Positions 44,259-54,090 of a DNA stretch of 64,000 nucleotides are shown piece after piece. Numbering within the stretch: the first letter of the stretch is position 1; every line of letters starts with the position of its first letter. Under the pieces are notes generated by a model that saw only the letters and a list, made by a program, of their open reading frames with translations, was not told where the DNA came from and did no database searches. The stretch covers positions 62,001 to 126,000 of the forward strand of contig NZ_NUGT01000020.1 in the NCBI RefSeq assembly GCF_002574545.1, written 5' to 3'. The position numbers and the translations under genes are program-made. The stretch comes from Bacillus sp. AFS055030 (GTDB lineage: Bacteria; Bacillota; Bacilli; Bacillales; Bacillaceae_G).

Positions 44259-45377
44259 TTACATTGATATACCTCTATCAACTAAGATAATTTTAACTTT
44301 AACCTTAATTTTTGATTGTTGAAATGCACCAACCCAATCATCCTCTACTTTTTTCCATTCTGAGTATTTAAAGGATCTAGCAAAAAGACCGAGGCCAATT
44401 GGATCAACCTTGTCATTTTGCAGAGATTTAACGAAAAGATTTAGTTCTTTTTGCAATTCATTTTCTATTTCTTTTACTAACTTTCCTTCTGACTTGTCAT
44501 TTAATTTAATTGGAGATTCAGTAATAGCAATCGGTAGTTTGAGATTAATATTAAATTGGTATTTACCATCATCAAATTTCTTTTTTACGTTCCTTTTTAT
44601 ATTTTTAATATAAAAACTGATTTTACTATTCAAGATTGTATTTTCATTTTTTTTATGTTTATTCCCATTTAACCACATAGTTAATTGGCCTGCTTTTCTA
44701 TCCTGTAAAATTATTAATAGCATTGTTTCCTTTAATGATAGAGTCCTTCGATATTGGTTTTGTTTGTTTAATAATATCGTACCACTTACTTCCAAAGCGT
44801 TATCTTTTAAAGTTAATTCTGGTGTATAAGGAGTAATACCTTTTTCAAAATTTATTTTGTAAAAATACCTTAATGGAGTACGCACAGAGACGTTTCTAAA
44901 ATTTGCAGTTTTTAGTAACTGTGGAATAAATAATGATAAACTTGGCTTATTTTTTGGGCTAAAATCAAAAACATCTGAAACAGAACCATTAACAACTACT
45001 AAATCAGCATTAAGACGCATCTTTGGATCTCGATAAAATAAATCTAATAACGAATACCAGTTTTTTTGTTCAATTACTTTTCTACCAATTAAAACCGTCT
45101 GTACTTTTCCACCAGCTGTGATTCCTAGTGCTTTTGAATCAATAATATCTCTAGCTTCTCTAAATGATAAACTTTTAACTTTAAAATGTTCATTTTTTTC
45201 TTTAACATCTTTACTAAATACAGGACTTGCCATATAAATAACAACATCACCTTGCTGATCTAAATCGATCCCCCATATAAGAGCTATTGTGAGATCTTCA
45301 ATATTTATTTTATCATTACAACCAGTTAATCCAATTAATAACGTAACCATTAACAAACATTTAGCAATCTTTTTCAC
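44259..45377 (-). CDS. gerAC: Spore germination lipoprotein GerAC (Ger(x)C family)
   Basis: 372 residues. Lipobox LIGLTGC near residues 14-20 anchors it to the outer face of the spore inner membrane. Family features: LTIALIWGIDLDQQGDVVIYM, SKALGITAGGKVQTVLIGRKV and the three-domain body ending in the KVKVKIILVDRG-type strand. Third subunit of a GerA nutrient receptor; overlaps gerAB by 4 bp. Expected to be expressed in the forespore under SigG with the two genes before it. Confidence 0.93.
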   Translation of the reverse strand: MKKIAKCLLMVTLLIGLTGCNDKINIEDLTIALIWGIDLDQQGDVVIYMASPVFSKDVKEKNEHFKVKSLSFREARDIIDSKALGITAGGKVQTVLIGRKVIEQKNWYSLLDLFYRDPKMRLNADLVVVNGSVSDVFDFSPKNKPSLSLFIPQLLKTANFRNVSVRTPLRYFYKINFEKGITPYTPELTLKDNALEVSGTILLNKQNQYRRTLSLKETMLLIILQDRKAGQLTMWLNGNKHKKNENTILNSKISFYIKNIKRNVKKKFDDGKYQFNINLKLPIAITESPIKLNDKSEGKLVKEIENELQKELNLFVKSLQNDKVDPIGLGLFARSFKYSEWKKVEDDWVGAFQQSKIKVKVKIILVDRGISM

Positions 45378-46471
45378 TTTGTTGTCACCCTAAACTTATC
45401 TTTATTTACTATTCTAGCTACCCATAAAATTAAAGGTATTCCTAAAATAACAATTAGTCCTGTGTTAGAAATTATTTTTAATTGAAGACCAATTAATTTA
45501 AAGGTTGGAATGAATAGATAAGTACTAATGGTGATTATGCCAAAAATAATTAACACAAAAAGTGGAAATTTTTTCATTTTAAACAACTCATTAAATCCTA
45601 CCAACCCGGCCCAAAAATATGTAACCCATGTTTTTGAAATAACCATAAATAATAATGATAATAGGATTACATCCATTCGTTCTAAAAACTGAAATTCAAT
45701 AATACTTAACATCGCTATAACAGGTGAAAAAATATCCAATATTTCATACGGGTTAGCATTAACAAAACTAATAATTGTTACAAATAAATACATAAACGTA
45801 CTCATCACATTAGCGGTAATTACACCTTTCATTGCTTTATCCTTTTTTTCTAAATATGGATAGATTAAAAATATTATTTCAATACCTAAAAATGACATTG
45901 TCGTTGTAGGTACAGCTTTTATAATAGGAAGCCAACCTTCTTTTATAATAGGAAATAGATTTTTAATGTTTGGCTCTTTTAATGTTAGAAATAGAATAAC
46001 TATAAAAAAAATAATTAGCGGAAAAATCGTTTCAATATATTTCGCTATTAAATGAATACCACCTGTTATTAATTGATAACTAGGAATAAGAAATAAGAAC
46101 AAAATGATAAAAGCACTAGTATGTTGAAGTAAATAAGTTTGAACAAATAATACAGATAACATTAATACTAAATAAGCAGCATATAAGAAGAAGATTGCTA
46201 GTAAGAAGAGACAAATTTTTCCAAGCACATTTCCTAAATAAATCGTAATTAAAGACGAAAAACTATCGTGTGGAACTTTTTGACTTAACTTTATATATAA
46301 CATACTAAGTAATGTAGTGATTAAACCTCCCAAAATGATTGAAATCCAACTGCTAGTTCCTGCTATTTCAGCTAAATTACGTGGTAGAGATAACATCCCA
46401 ATACCGACCTGTACACCAAATATTATTAGAACAAATTGATAGTATGAAATGTTAAATTTGCTTACATTCAT
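45374..46471 (-). CDS. gerAB: Spore germinant receptor subunit GerAB (amino-acid/APC-type membrane protein)
   Basis: 365 residues with ten membrane spans. Starts KFNISYYQFVLIIFGVQVG then IGMLSLPRNLAEIAG, the GerAB N-terminus, which belongs to the amino-acid/polyamine/organocation transporter-like fold and forms the germinant-binding site. The glycine-rich first helix is intact. Middle gene of the A-B-C receptor operon. The germinant (probably an amino acid or nucleoside) is unknown. Confidence 0.93.
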   Translation of the reverse strand: MNVSKFNISYYQFVLIIFGVQVGIGMLSLPRNLAEIAGTSSWISIILGGLITTLLSMLYIKLSQKVPHDSFSSLITIYLGNVLGKICLFLLAIFFLYAAYLVLMLSVLFVQTYLLQHTSAFIILFLFLIPSYQLITGGIHLIAKYIETIFPLIIFFIVILFLTLKEPNIKNLFPIIKEGWLPIIKAVPTTTMSFLGIEIIFLIYPYLEKKDKAMKGVITANVMSTFMYLFVTIISFVNANPYEILDIFSPVIAMLSIIEFQFLERMDVILLSLLFMVISKTWVTYFWAGLVGFNELFKMKKFPLFVLIIFGIITISTYLFIPTFKLIGLQLKIISNTGLIVILGIPLILWVARIVNKDKFRVTTK

Positions 46472-46495
46472 TTTCTAATCACATCCAATTTTCAC

Positions 46496-47965
46496 TTAAC
46501 CCTTTTTAATGTTTTTATTTTGATTTTTCCAAAGATAGTTTAATGGCATTCGTATAAATGTATCCTTTAGCTGAGTAAATATAATTGGTGAAAGTGGTGA
46601 AGTATACGAAATATTGTAGCTCTTTAATGATAATCCGTGTACGATTAGGATCATCGTGCTTATTACTAGACCAAAAATGCCAAATAAAGATGCCATTAAC
46701 ATAATTGGAAATCTTAATATGCGTAAACTTGATGCCATTTCATATTTTGGAATAATGAAGGAAGAAATAGCTGTCAATGCTACAACGATAACCATAATAT
46801 TACTTACAATACCCGCTTGAACAGCAGCTTGGCCAATTACAATTCCTCCAACTACTCCTACTGTCGTACTAATGGGTGCTGGTAATCTTATCCCAGCTTC
46901 CCTAAGCATTTCTAATGTAATTTCCATAATAATTGCTTCAAATAGTGGATCAAAAGGGACATGAGCACGTGATTCACCAATTGAAAAAAGTAATTTTAAT
47001 GGAATAACTTCATAGTTGAACGAAACCATTGCAATATAAATTCCAGGTAAATAAAGTGTAATTAAGAATGCACAAACCCGAAGTAGACGATTAAAGGAAG
47101 CTACTAAAGTTCTAGAAGAATAATCATCAATACTTGTAAAGAATGATATAAACTCAGATGGTAAAATAATGACTTCAGATGAACGATCTAATATTAGAAC
47201 GACTTTTCCTTTTAAAATAGACGTAGCCGCTTCATCTGGTCTTTCCGTCGTTATGATTTGTGGGAATGGTGAGAATTGATTTCTCTCCATTAATTGAGCC
47301 AATTGATTGGCATTTAACACTGAATCTACTTTTATTTCTGAAATTGTATTCTCTACAGATAATAAGAGATTCTCGTCAACTACACCATCTAAATAAGCAA
47401 TCGACACGATGCTTCTATTATCATTTCCAATTTCAGTTTGTTTTGTTCGAAAATCTCTATTTTGAATAAATCTACGGAGCAAGGCAATATTATCTTGATA
47501 TGTTTCAACAAAAGAAATTCTTGAACCTTTCAACGAATTATCGATATTTGGTGGCATGAATGATCTATGAGGTGGATTCTCTGTAGCATAAATAAAAGCA
47601 GATGAGATCCCGTCTAAAAATAAAATGCTCTTACCATCTAATACTGCTTTTTCGATTTTAGCAATTCGAATAGTACATTCCGTATTGTTATTCAAGAATA
47701 TCTCTAAATCTTTTTTTGGCGAAATAATATTATTAATAAATGAATCAATTTTTTGCTCATTTACTAAACCAGATAAATAAATTAAAAGTGCAGCCTTTCC
47801 ATCAATCATTAAAATTTTTTTTACAATGTCAGAAGTAGGAAAGATTGATTCGATGATTTCCAAGTTTTCATTGATATTTCCATCAGGATTTATTGTGAAA
47901 TTATGGATATTATTTTTCTTATTTTTTTCGTTTCTTCCATTTATACTATCCACTTCATATTTCAT
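46496..47965 (-). CDS. gerAA: Spore germinant receptor subunit GerAA
   Basis: 489 residues. Soluble N-terminal two-domain part with the family stretches DIVKKILMIDGKAALLIYLSGL and the motif FVETYQDNIALLRRFIQNRD, then five C-terminal spans with ESRAHVPFDPLFEAIIMEITLEMLREAGIRLP, the GerA/SpoVAF signature. Forms an oligomeric ion-channel-like part of the receptor. First gene of gerA operon; the ATG at 47965 sits very close to AGAAGGG, so a GTG four codons later is possible. A SigG-type -10 lies 56 bp upstream. Confidence 0.93.
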   Translation of the reverse strand: MKYEVDSINGRNEKNKKNNIHNFTINPDGNINENLEIIESIFPTSDIVKKILMIDGKAALLIYLSGLVNEQKIDSFINNIISPKKDLEIFLNNNTECTIRIAKIEKAVLDGKSILFLDGISSAFIYATENPPHRSFMPPNIDNSLKGSRISFVETYQDNIALLRRFIQNRDFRTKQTEIGNDNRSIVSIAYLDGVVDENLLLSVENTISEIKVDSVLNANQLAQLMERNQFSPFPQIITTERPDEAATSILKGKVVLILDRSSEVIILPSEFISFFTSIDDYSSRTLVASFNRLLRVCAFLITLYLPGIYIAMVSFNYEVIPLKLLFSIGESRAHVPFDPLFEAIIMEITLEMLREAGIRLPAPISTTVGVVGGIVIGQAAVQAGIVSNIMVIVVALTAISSFIIPKYEMASSLRILRFPIMLMASLFGIFGLVISTMILIVHGLSLKSYNISYTSPLSPIIFTQLKDTFIRMPLNYLWKNQNKNIKKG

Positions 47966-48020
47966 CCCTTCTCTAAAAACTAAGACTATAAATCAATCGT
48001 CCATATAAAATTATCTAGAA

Positions 48021-48027
48021 TAGTATG
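48021..48027 (-). promoter_or_regulatory. SigG-like -10 element of the gerA operon
   Basis: Minus-strand CATACTA matches the forespore SigG -10 consensus (CATAMTA) exactly, 56 bp upstream of the gerAA start. The -35 is only partly recognisable (TAATGA or AATGAA at spacing 16-17). Confidence 0.5.
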
Positions 48028-48110
48028 CGCTTTTTTGTACTTTTTCATTATTTTGAGTATAAATAATTATTTATAAAAAAATTTGTTTTCGAGAAGTTTT
48101 TATTCAAATA

Positions 48111-48147
48111 AAAAGGCATGAATCGGAAAATTATTGGATTCATGCCT
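48111..48147 (-). terminator. Terminator of the YerA-like deaminase gene
   Basis: Perfect 11-bp stem AGGCATGAATC / GATTCATGCCT, 12-base loop, TTTTTAT on the minus strand. It separates the deaminase gene from the gerA promoter. Confidence 0.88.
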
Positions 48148-48203
48148 AAGTTGTAGCTTGCGTTTTATGTTAGTTTATTAACTATTTGTATCTAATATTT
48201 TAC

Positions 48204-49964
48204 TTAAATTATTTTTTGTGAAGTTTCTCTTTTGATTGGAGAAACTAGAATTTGTTTATTTTTCACATCATATAATCCACTTGGCGTTATACGAATAAAT
48301 GGTAAATGGGTTGCAGAAAAAAATAGCAGGGTAAATGCAGGATCGTCGTATTTATACCCTCTTTCTTGTAACAATTCAATCATTTTTTTCTCAATTTTGA
48401 TTAAACTGTCCATATCTAAGTTAGACATGCTACCTTTTAAAGATAAAGCTATTTCGTAAACAACTTTGTTATCTTCTACTAGTACTATGCCACCGCCGAT
48501 TTCTTTCATTCTTTCAAAAGCTTTCAACATATCTGATTTTCTTTTGCCTAAGATTAAAATGTCTCCAGTACCAGAATAAGAACTTGCAAATCCCCCCATA
48601 TATTGAGCAAATCCTTTCACAAGGGTATTTATTCTCCAAGTACCATCTCTTCCAACCATTAAAAGAAAACATTCATCATGTTCGTATGATAGTTCATCAC
48701 ATTCTACATCGATTTTACTTTCATATGGTTTAGTTATCACATTATTTATCAAGTTAATCCCATATGAGTTTGTAAGGCTCAGATCCTCTTTATGTAAAGT
48801 CCACTTTAAATCAAGTTTAGAGAAGTGGTATTTCTCCCAATCAATTGACAAATATTCATCAATCATCATTCCATCTCTCTTAATCCATTTACCTTTTGCT
48901 ATAACGCTAATAGGTGTTGGATTTTCTTTACTATGTAGTATATTAAGATTTGCAATTCTTCCTGTGGCGATTGAACCATGTAAATGTTCCATATTATAAT
49001 AGCAAGCTACATTATAACTTGCCATATTATATGCATCAATGACTGGTATTTCGTGACGGATTGCTATTTTAATTAATTCATCCGTCATCCCTTTTTCATA
49101 AAAATAGGGGTGTGAACCGTCAGTTGTAAAGAAAAATCGATCAAATTTTTGGATGCCTTGCTCTTTAATTTCCTTTAAAAGCACTTCTAAATCAGGTCGT
49201 ATCGAAGAATGTCTTAATGAAACGATATAACCTTGCATTAAACGGGAAAGTACTTCTTTTCCTGTCATTGCTTCATGATCGCAATCTGCACCTAATAACA
49301 TTAATTTAGCTAAAGTGCGTTCTGAAGCCCCAGGAAAATGCCCTTCGACTTTCTTATTTAATTTCTTTGTCTCTTGGATCCAGGTAAGCATTTGGTTGTC
49401 ACCATTTAATAGCTTTGGCCACGCAGTTAATTCTCCACCTTGTAAAACCAATTCATTTTCAAGCCAAGATATTACATCAGTTGAATTAAATAGCTCATCA
49501 TTATTTGGAAATTCAGATTGTGCATCAAAACGGCACCACCAATACATGCTTGAAGGAATATGTTTAAAATCATTCAATAGTTCAAATGCAGCATGACTAG
49601 GCAATTCTAAGAAGAATTTTAGATTATCGCATATTAATGTTGTTGTACCGAATTGTCCAGCATGTTTTGCTAAAGTAAGAGGATTATAGAGTTGATATGG
49701 GTGAGCATGAGGCTCAATATAACCTGGCACTATGTATTGTCCTTCACAATCAACCACTTCAATTTCATTTACGTTATTCGGAAGAGCTTCACCAACATAG
49801 ACAATCCGATCATGATAAACCCAAATATTCGCATGCAACCATTGATTCAAATATGAATTTAAATACGTTGCATTTTTTAAAATGATATGCGGATTAATTA
49901 CGCCATCAAGAACATTTACTTGTTTTCTAATCTCTTCATTACTCCATCGATAATTTTTCATCAT
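48204..49964 (-). CDS. yerA: Putative adenine deaminase YerA-like (amidohydrolase)
   Basis: 586 residues. Metal site of the amidohydrolase superfamily in VPGYIEPHAHPYQLYNP (H-x-H near 85-90), further ligands around VEGHFPGASERTL and CDHEAMTG, and FFFTTDGSHPYF with the catalytic Asp near 288. The C-terminal adenine deaminase domain is visible (GMMIDEYLSIDW..., GGGIVLVEDNKVVYEI). Length and architecture fit B. subtilis YerA, itself annotated as a putative adenine deaminase; actual substrate unproven. RBS AGGAGTGAT before ATGATG. Monocistronic. Confidence 0.85.
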   Translation of the reverse strand: MMKNYRWSNEEIRKQVNVLDGVINPHIILKNATYLNSYLNQWLHANIWVYHDRIVYVGEALPNNVNEIEVVDCEGQYIVPGYIEPHAHPYQLYNPLTLAKHAGQFGTTTLICDNLKFFLELPSHAAFELLNDFKHIPSSMYWWCRFDAQSEFPNNDELFNSTDVISWLENELVLQGGELTAWPKLLNGDNQMLTWIQETKKLNKKVEGHFPGASERTLAKLMLLGADCDHEAMTGKEVLSRLMQGYIVSLRHSSIRPDLEVLLKEIKEQGIQKFDRFFFTTDGSHPYFYEKGMTDELIKIAIRHEIPVIDAYNMASYNVACYYNMEHLHGSIATGRIANLNILHSKENPTPISVIAKGKWIKRDGMMIDEYLSIDWEKYHFSKLDLKWTLHKEDLSLTNSYGINLINNVITKPYESKIDVECDELSYEHDECFLLMVGRDGTWRINTLVKGFAQYMGGFASSYSGTGDILILGKRKSDMLKAFERMKEIGGGIVLVEDNKVVYEIALSLKGSMSNLDMDSLIKIEKKMIELLQERGYKYDDPAFTLLFFSATHLPFIRITPSGLYDVKNKQILVSPIKRETSQKII

Positions 49965-50263
49965 ATCACTCCTATTTTGTTAAGAAACTTATTGTACAAG
50001 AATCATATAAACAAACGTCACTCCCGCAATTGAAAGAAGTATCATTCACCTTTATAAATAAAGAATCTCAAAAACATAACAATTTCAAGCTCGTTCGTAT
50101 TGAATTTTACAAGGTATCCAAAAATTCCTCCAATGAGTAATTTTATTTACAGGGAAATAGGATAAAGTCATGTCGTTTAAAGTTTCAACCATTGATTCTT
50201 TGTTGAGGGATTTCATGCCCTTTATCTTCTTTTCGACCGATCATAAGCATCTTCCAATCAAAA
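49965..50263. other. Intergenic region upstream of the deaminase
   Basis: Roughly 300 bp without an accepted gene. A 19-codon minus-strand frame (MIGRKEDKGHEIPQQRING, starting near 50243) has a poor ribosome site and is not called. No purine-riboswitch-like structure was recognised before the deaminase gene. Confidence 0.4.
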
Positions 50264-50293
50264 AACCTGTATAGACTAATTTCTACACAGGTT
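50264..50293 (-). terminator. Terminator-like hairpin
   Basis: Stem AACCTGT-TAGA with complement (one mismatch), T6 on the minus strand. It could end transcripts that escape the hairpin at 50373-50410, or be the relic of a lost gene. Confidence 0.7.
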
Positions 50294-50372
50294 TACAAAT
50301 TCCTATTTTGTCGATTAATATCTTCTTCAACATTTAATATTTCTTGCAATTTCATCCTTATTGTCAAAAACT

Positions 50373-50410
50373 TAAAAAAAACGAGCTACAGTAAATAATA
50401 GCTCGTTTTT
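50373..50410 (-). terminator. Terminator of the sugar-efflux-type MFS gene
   Basis: Perfect 8-bp stem AACGAGCT / AGCTCGTT, 12-base loop, A7/T5 tracts on both sides. Confidence 0.88.
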
Positions 50411-50526
50411 GATCTTTATTATAATAAACATTCTTTTGATTTCATTATTTTCATAAAAGTAGCTTGCCTGAAATTGATCCTTTTACTTCTTAATTTCAAA
50501 TGAAAACTCACCGTCAAATAAATCAA

Positions 50527-51747
50527 CTAAACAGACTGACTATGACTTGTTGATATCTCCATTTCCACATTATTTTTTGATTTCCATAAGATAAAGAGTG
50601 AACAAATTACAAACAATATACAAAGTAAATAAACATTTCGAAAACCTGCTATTTGTGCAAAAAGACCTCCGCCTAAATTGCCGACTAAACTTCCGATCGT
50701 CGAGCAATTCGCATAAATAGATGCAGAAAAGCCAGGTGAGTTTGGTAATAAGTCGTTAAAATAACTTATTCCATTTCCCATAACAATCGCGATGTATGTT
50801 GCCTGTAACAACTGTGCAATAATTAATTCCCACGTATGGGTAGATATGCTTAAGATAAGGTAATAGAGTAAACCAATAAAACAGCCGTAGATCATTAATG
50901 CATGATTCGAGATTTTTTTAGAAAGTACTCCTAACACAAGCATGATTGGAATTTCCAAACCTGCACATATACTTACGACTAATCCAACATCAGTATTCGT
51001 ACCATGTAACTCATTGACAATAAATAGTGGTGTGTTGATCCAATTAATCGAACTCACAGCAAATAATAAGATAAAAGCAATAAATGGTTGTCTGAGCTGT
51101 TTTCGTTTAGCTGCTGATACATTTGTCTTGTTTTTCTTTTTTAGATTGTTCGAAACTGGCTTTCTCTTTTCTAAAAAGAAGAATACTAGAAGTGTAATCA
51201 TGACATAAATGCTAGATGTTCCCCAAAAAAGTCCTTCATATCCTCTTGCTCTTAAAATCAATGTGCCTACTAATGGTCCAATTAAAAATCCTAAAGAAAC
51301 AAGTGATCTTAAAGTTGATAATGCTAAAGTTTTATCTTTAGATAAACTTGCATTTGCCGATTCCTGTGCGGATGCAAAAATTTGTGGCATAGCTGCTGCG
51401 CCTAATCCATTAAATACAGCAACAAAAACTAATAATAAATAATAGTTATGAAATATTAAAAAAGAAGCATAGCCAATTGCTGATGAAATCATCGCAATCA
51501 TTATGAGCCATTTCCTGTCAATCCCTCGATCAGAACGTTCAGCAATAAATGTATTGACTAAAACACCACTTAATGAAATCACTGCCATGAAGATTCCAAA
51601 TGCTCCAGAGCTCATCCCTATATATTTTGTAGAATACAAGGATAAATAAGGAGTTGTGATTGAAAGTCCAATCCCTACAAATAACAAGCAGATAACAAAT
51701 AAACTATACCCTTTAATGGCAAATAGTTCTTTAATCCGTGTAACCAA
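50527..51747 (-). CDS. MFS transporter, sugar efflux (SET)-like
   Basis: 406 residues and about twelve spans with a central charged loop (KKKNKTNVSAAKRKQLRQ). First half: GLSITTPYLSLYSTKYIGMS and AERSDRGIDRKWLI (motif A); the second half with NTPLFIVNELHGTNTDVGLV resembles the SetA/SetB family that exports sugars and sugar analogues. The start is a TTG at 51747 preceded by AAGGGGTG. Monocistronic. Real substrate unknown. Confidence 0.82.
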   Translation of the reverse strand: MVTRIKELFAIKGYSLFVICLLFVGIGLSITTPYLSLYSTKYIGMSSGAFGIFMAVISLSGVLVNTFIAERSDRGIDRKWLIMIAMISSAIGYASFLIFHNYYLLLVFVAVFNGLGAAAMPQIFASAQESANASLSKDKTLALSTLRSLVSLGFLIGPLVGTLILRARGYEGLFWGTSSIYVMITLLVFFFLEKRKPVSNNLKKKNKTNVSAAKRKQLRQPFIAFILLFAVSSINWINTPLFIVNELHGTNTDVGLVVSICAGLEIPIMLVLGVLSKKISNHALMIYGCFIGLLYYLILSISTHTWELIIAQLLQATYIAIVMGNGISYFNDLLPNSPGFSASIYANCSTIGSLVGNLGGGLFAQIAGFRNVYLLCILFVICSLFILWKSKNNVEMEISTSHSQSV

Positions 51748-51877
51748 TATTTAGCACCCCTTGCCAAATTCTATATTTTAACGAGTAGTTTAAATTAACA
51801 AAAAAAACAACCTTGATCATGTATCATACTCACACATTTAACCAAGGAAAACGTTGATTATTTAGATATCTTTTCTA

Positions 51878-52747
51878 TTATAGTACATTTGACTCTGTAA
51901 AAATATATTTTTCGAATGCATAAGCTACACCATTTTCATCATTACTTAATGTAACAACATCACTTGAGAGCTTTACTTCTTCTTCAGCATTACCCATGGC
52001 AATTGATAAACCGGCTATATTAAGCATCGGTAAATCATTTTTTTCGTCTCCTATAGCTACAGTATTTTCTAATGGAATATTAAAATATGATGCCATTGCT
52101 TTTAACCCATATCCTTTATTTCCATTTAAATGTGTAACTTCAAGATTAAAAGGGGAAGAACTAGTAACATAAGTCTCATCTATTAATCTTAATTTTTGTT
52201 CAAGTCTCACCATTTGTTTTGGATCAAGAGTTAATATAAGAAACTTTTGAATCGTAAAATGCTCATTATCGATTATTTCATGAACTTTGTTAAAAAATGA
52301 ATGTCCGTATACCTTTGGAGATGTAGTAAACATTTTAAAGTGTCTGTTTTCAAAGTATTCTTTAGGAACACGGCCTGATGAAACAACTTGTTCAAAGCGT
52401 TGTTCCCAATTACTTGGGGCAAATATCCCCTTATTTGTAGAAATATTATACGGTAAGATTTCTTTCTCAACTTCTAAGGCGATTGCCTGAATTTGAGGTC
52501 CTCCTAAAGAATTTAATTCTATTAATTCTCCATTAACATATAATGCCGTCCCGTTATGCCCTCCAATTGGACAATTTAAATCATACTTTGAAAGTTCATC
52601 TTTTACTGAGTTTGGTGAACGCCCGGATAAAATCATAACGATATGTCCCGCTGCCTGGGCTTTTTTAATTGAGTTTAACGTCTCTTCACTTATAAATTTA
52701 TTCGTGTTAAGTGTAGTACCATCTAAATCTAATGCAATTAGTTTCAT
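51878..52747 (-). CDS. Cof-type HAD superfamily phosphatase
   Basis: 289 residues. HAD motif I LIALDLDGTTLN (nucleophile Asp at about 7), motif II LSGRS, motif III K at GNKGYGL and motif IV VAIGDEKNDLPML; cap type C2B of the Cof subgroup between motifs II and III. Such enzymes hydrolyse sugar phosphates, flavin phosphates or similar cytosolic metabolites with broad specificity. RBS AAGGGAGAGA. It stands alone between two unrelated genes. Confidence 0.9.
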   Translation of the reverse strand: MKLIALDLDGTTLNTNKFISEETLNSIKKAQAAGHIVMILSGRSPNSVKDELSKYDLNCPIGGHNGTALYVNGELIELNSLGGPQIQAIALEVEKEILPYNISTNKGIFAPSNWEQRFEQVVSSGRVPKEYFENRHFKMFTTSPKVYGHSFFNKVHEIIDNEHFTIQKFLILTLDPKQMVRLEQKLRLIDETYVTSSSPFNLEVTHLNGNKGYGLKAMASYFNIPLENTVAIGDEKNDLPMLNIAGLSIAMGNAEEEVKLSSDVVTLSNDENGVAYAFEKYIFTESNVL

Positions 52748-52884
52748 AAGAATCTCTCCCTTAATGGGTTTTAAATTTCTTAAGTAATAGGTGAAATGAT
52801 ATTATTATAGTTTTGAAGATATGTTTATTCTATTTATTTATGCATATAAAAAATCAGAATTTCTTAGTTAAATACAACTTAACG

Positions 52885-53921
52885 TTAGTTACAAATCTGT
52901 TGATACAAATAATTGGCATCTTTTCCAACTCCATAAAGAAGCCCCGAGCCTCTACGAAATTGCCAAGGTAAACCTAGAAAGTATAAACCTTCAATCGTTG
53001 TAACTCCTCTTTGATGAATTGGATCTCCATTTGAATCGATTAGATCATCTATTTGAATCCAAGAATACTCCTCCTTAAATCCAGTAGACCAGATTACGTT
53101 ATCCACATGCAGTTGAGTGTGATCCTCAAAATAAAACAGGTCATTATGTATGGATTGTGTTCTTGATTTCAGTTCGACTGTAGCATTTTTAATCAAATTT
53201 TTAAGTTCTAACCCAAAAATAGGATCGTGTCGCTTACTTAAAAACTGACCCACATTTGTATTAATATTTACATTTAATAAGCCTAATTTATCGAACCACC
53301 AAAAAGATTTTTTGTACCGATGGTTTGAGGTAAAAACATCATCTTTTGTCCAATTGACAAATACACTTTTCTTTCTTTTGAGAGTTCTACTGCAATTTGT
53401 GCTCCGGAATTTCCCCCACCAACTACTAATACAGATCCTTCTTTTAATTGATTTTGGTTTTTGTATTCAGATGAATGTACTTGGTAAACAGTTGAAGAGA
53501 GATTGCTTGAAAATTTTGGGATGAATGGTGTTTGAAAAGGTCCTGTTGCAACAACAATATTTTTTGCATGAAATTCCCCGACATTTGTTTTAATCGTAAA
53601 ACTATTTCCTGCTTTAGATAATTTTTGAACAGAAGTGTTTAATTGAATAGGTAATGAAAAAAATTTTGCATATGTAGACAAGTATTCGACCACTTCATTT
53701 TTTGTTGGATAATCATTTTGATTTCCATCAAAAACGAAACCAGGCAGTGAACTATATGATCAAGGAGAAAATAAAGTTAAAGAATAATATCGTTTTTTCC
53801 AAACTTCACCAACTTCTTTTATCCTATCAATAATCAGAAATGTTAAGCCAGATTTTTTCAAATAATACCCCATTGAAAGACCAGCTTGGCCAGCACCAAT
53901 GATTATTACATCATAATTCAT
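52885..53921 (-). pseudogene. FAD-dependent monooxygenase (CzcO-like) gene, broken by a stop and a frameshift
   Basis: ATG 53921 behind GGAAGTGAT starts MNYDVIIIGAGQAGLSMGYY, a complete FAD-binding motif. An in-frame TGA (53760-53762) interrupts LTLFSP-stop-SYSSLPG, where homologues have Arg; reading on gives the NADP motif VLVVGGGNSGAQIAVELSKE. Then a frameshift near 53300-53320 moves the frame from FLPQTIG to SFWWFDKLGLLNVNIN, which continues to the natural end at 52885 (GLPWQFRRGSGLLYGVGKDA). About 345 codons in total, with two independent lesions, so this is most likely a true pseudogene of a flavin-containing monooxygenase. Confidence 0.85.
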
Positions 53922-54024
53922 CCAGATCACTTCCATTAATCGTAATATATGAATAGTTGTTCATATATTATTATACTTTTCTTATTTCATTTCTTTCAAT
54001 ACAAGTTTGAAAATAAAATAAAAT

Positions 54025-54055
54025 AAAAAGGAAATAGATTTCTCTATCTCCTTTT
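54025..54055 (-). terminator. Terminator of the MCO-ZIP operon
   Basis: Stem AAAAGGAxATAGA / TCTATxTCCTTTT, 4-base loop, T-rich tail on the minus strand, 36 bp after the ZIP stop. Confidence 0.85.
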
Positions 54056-54090
54056 ACATTACTCGCGAAATTTCGCTTTTATATTGTTTA

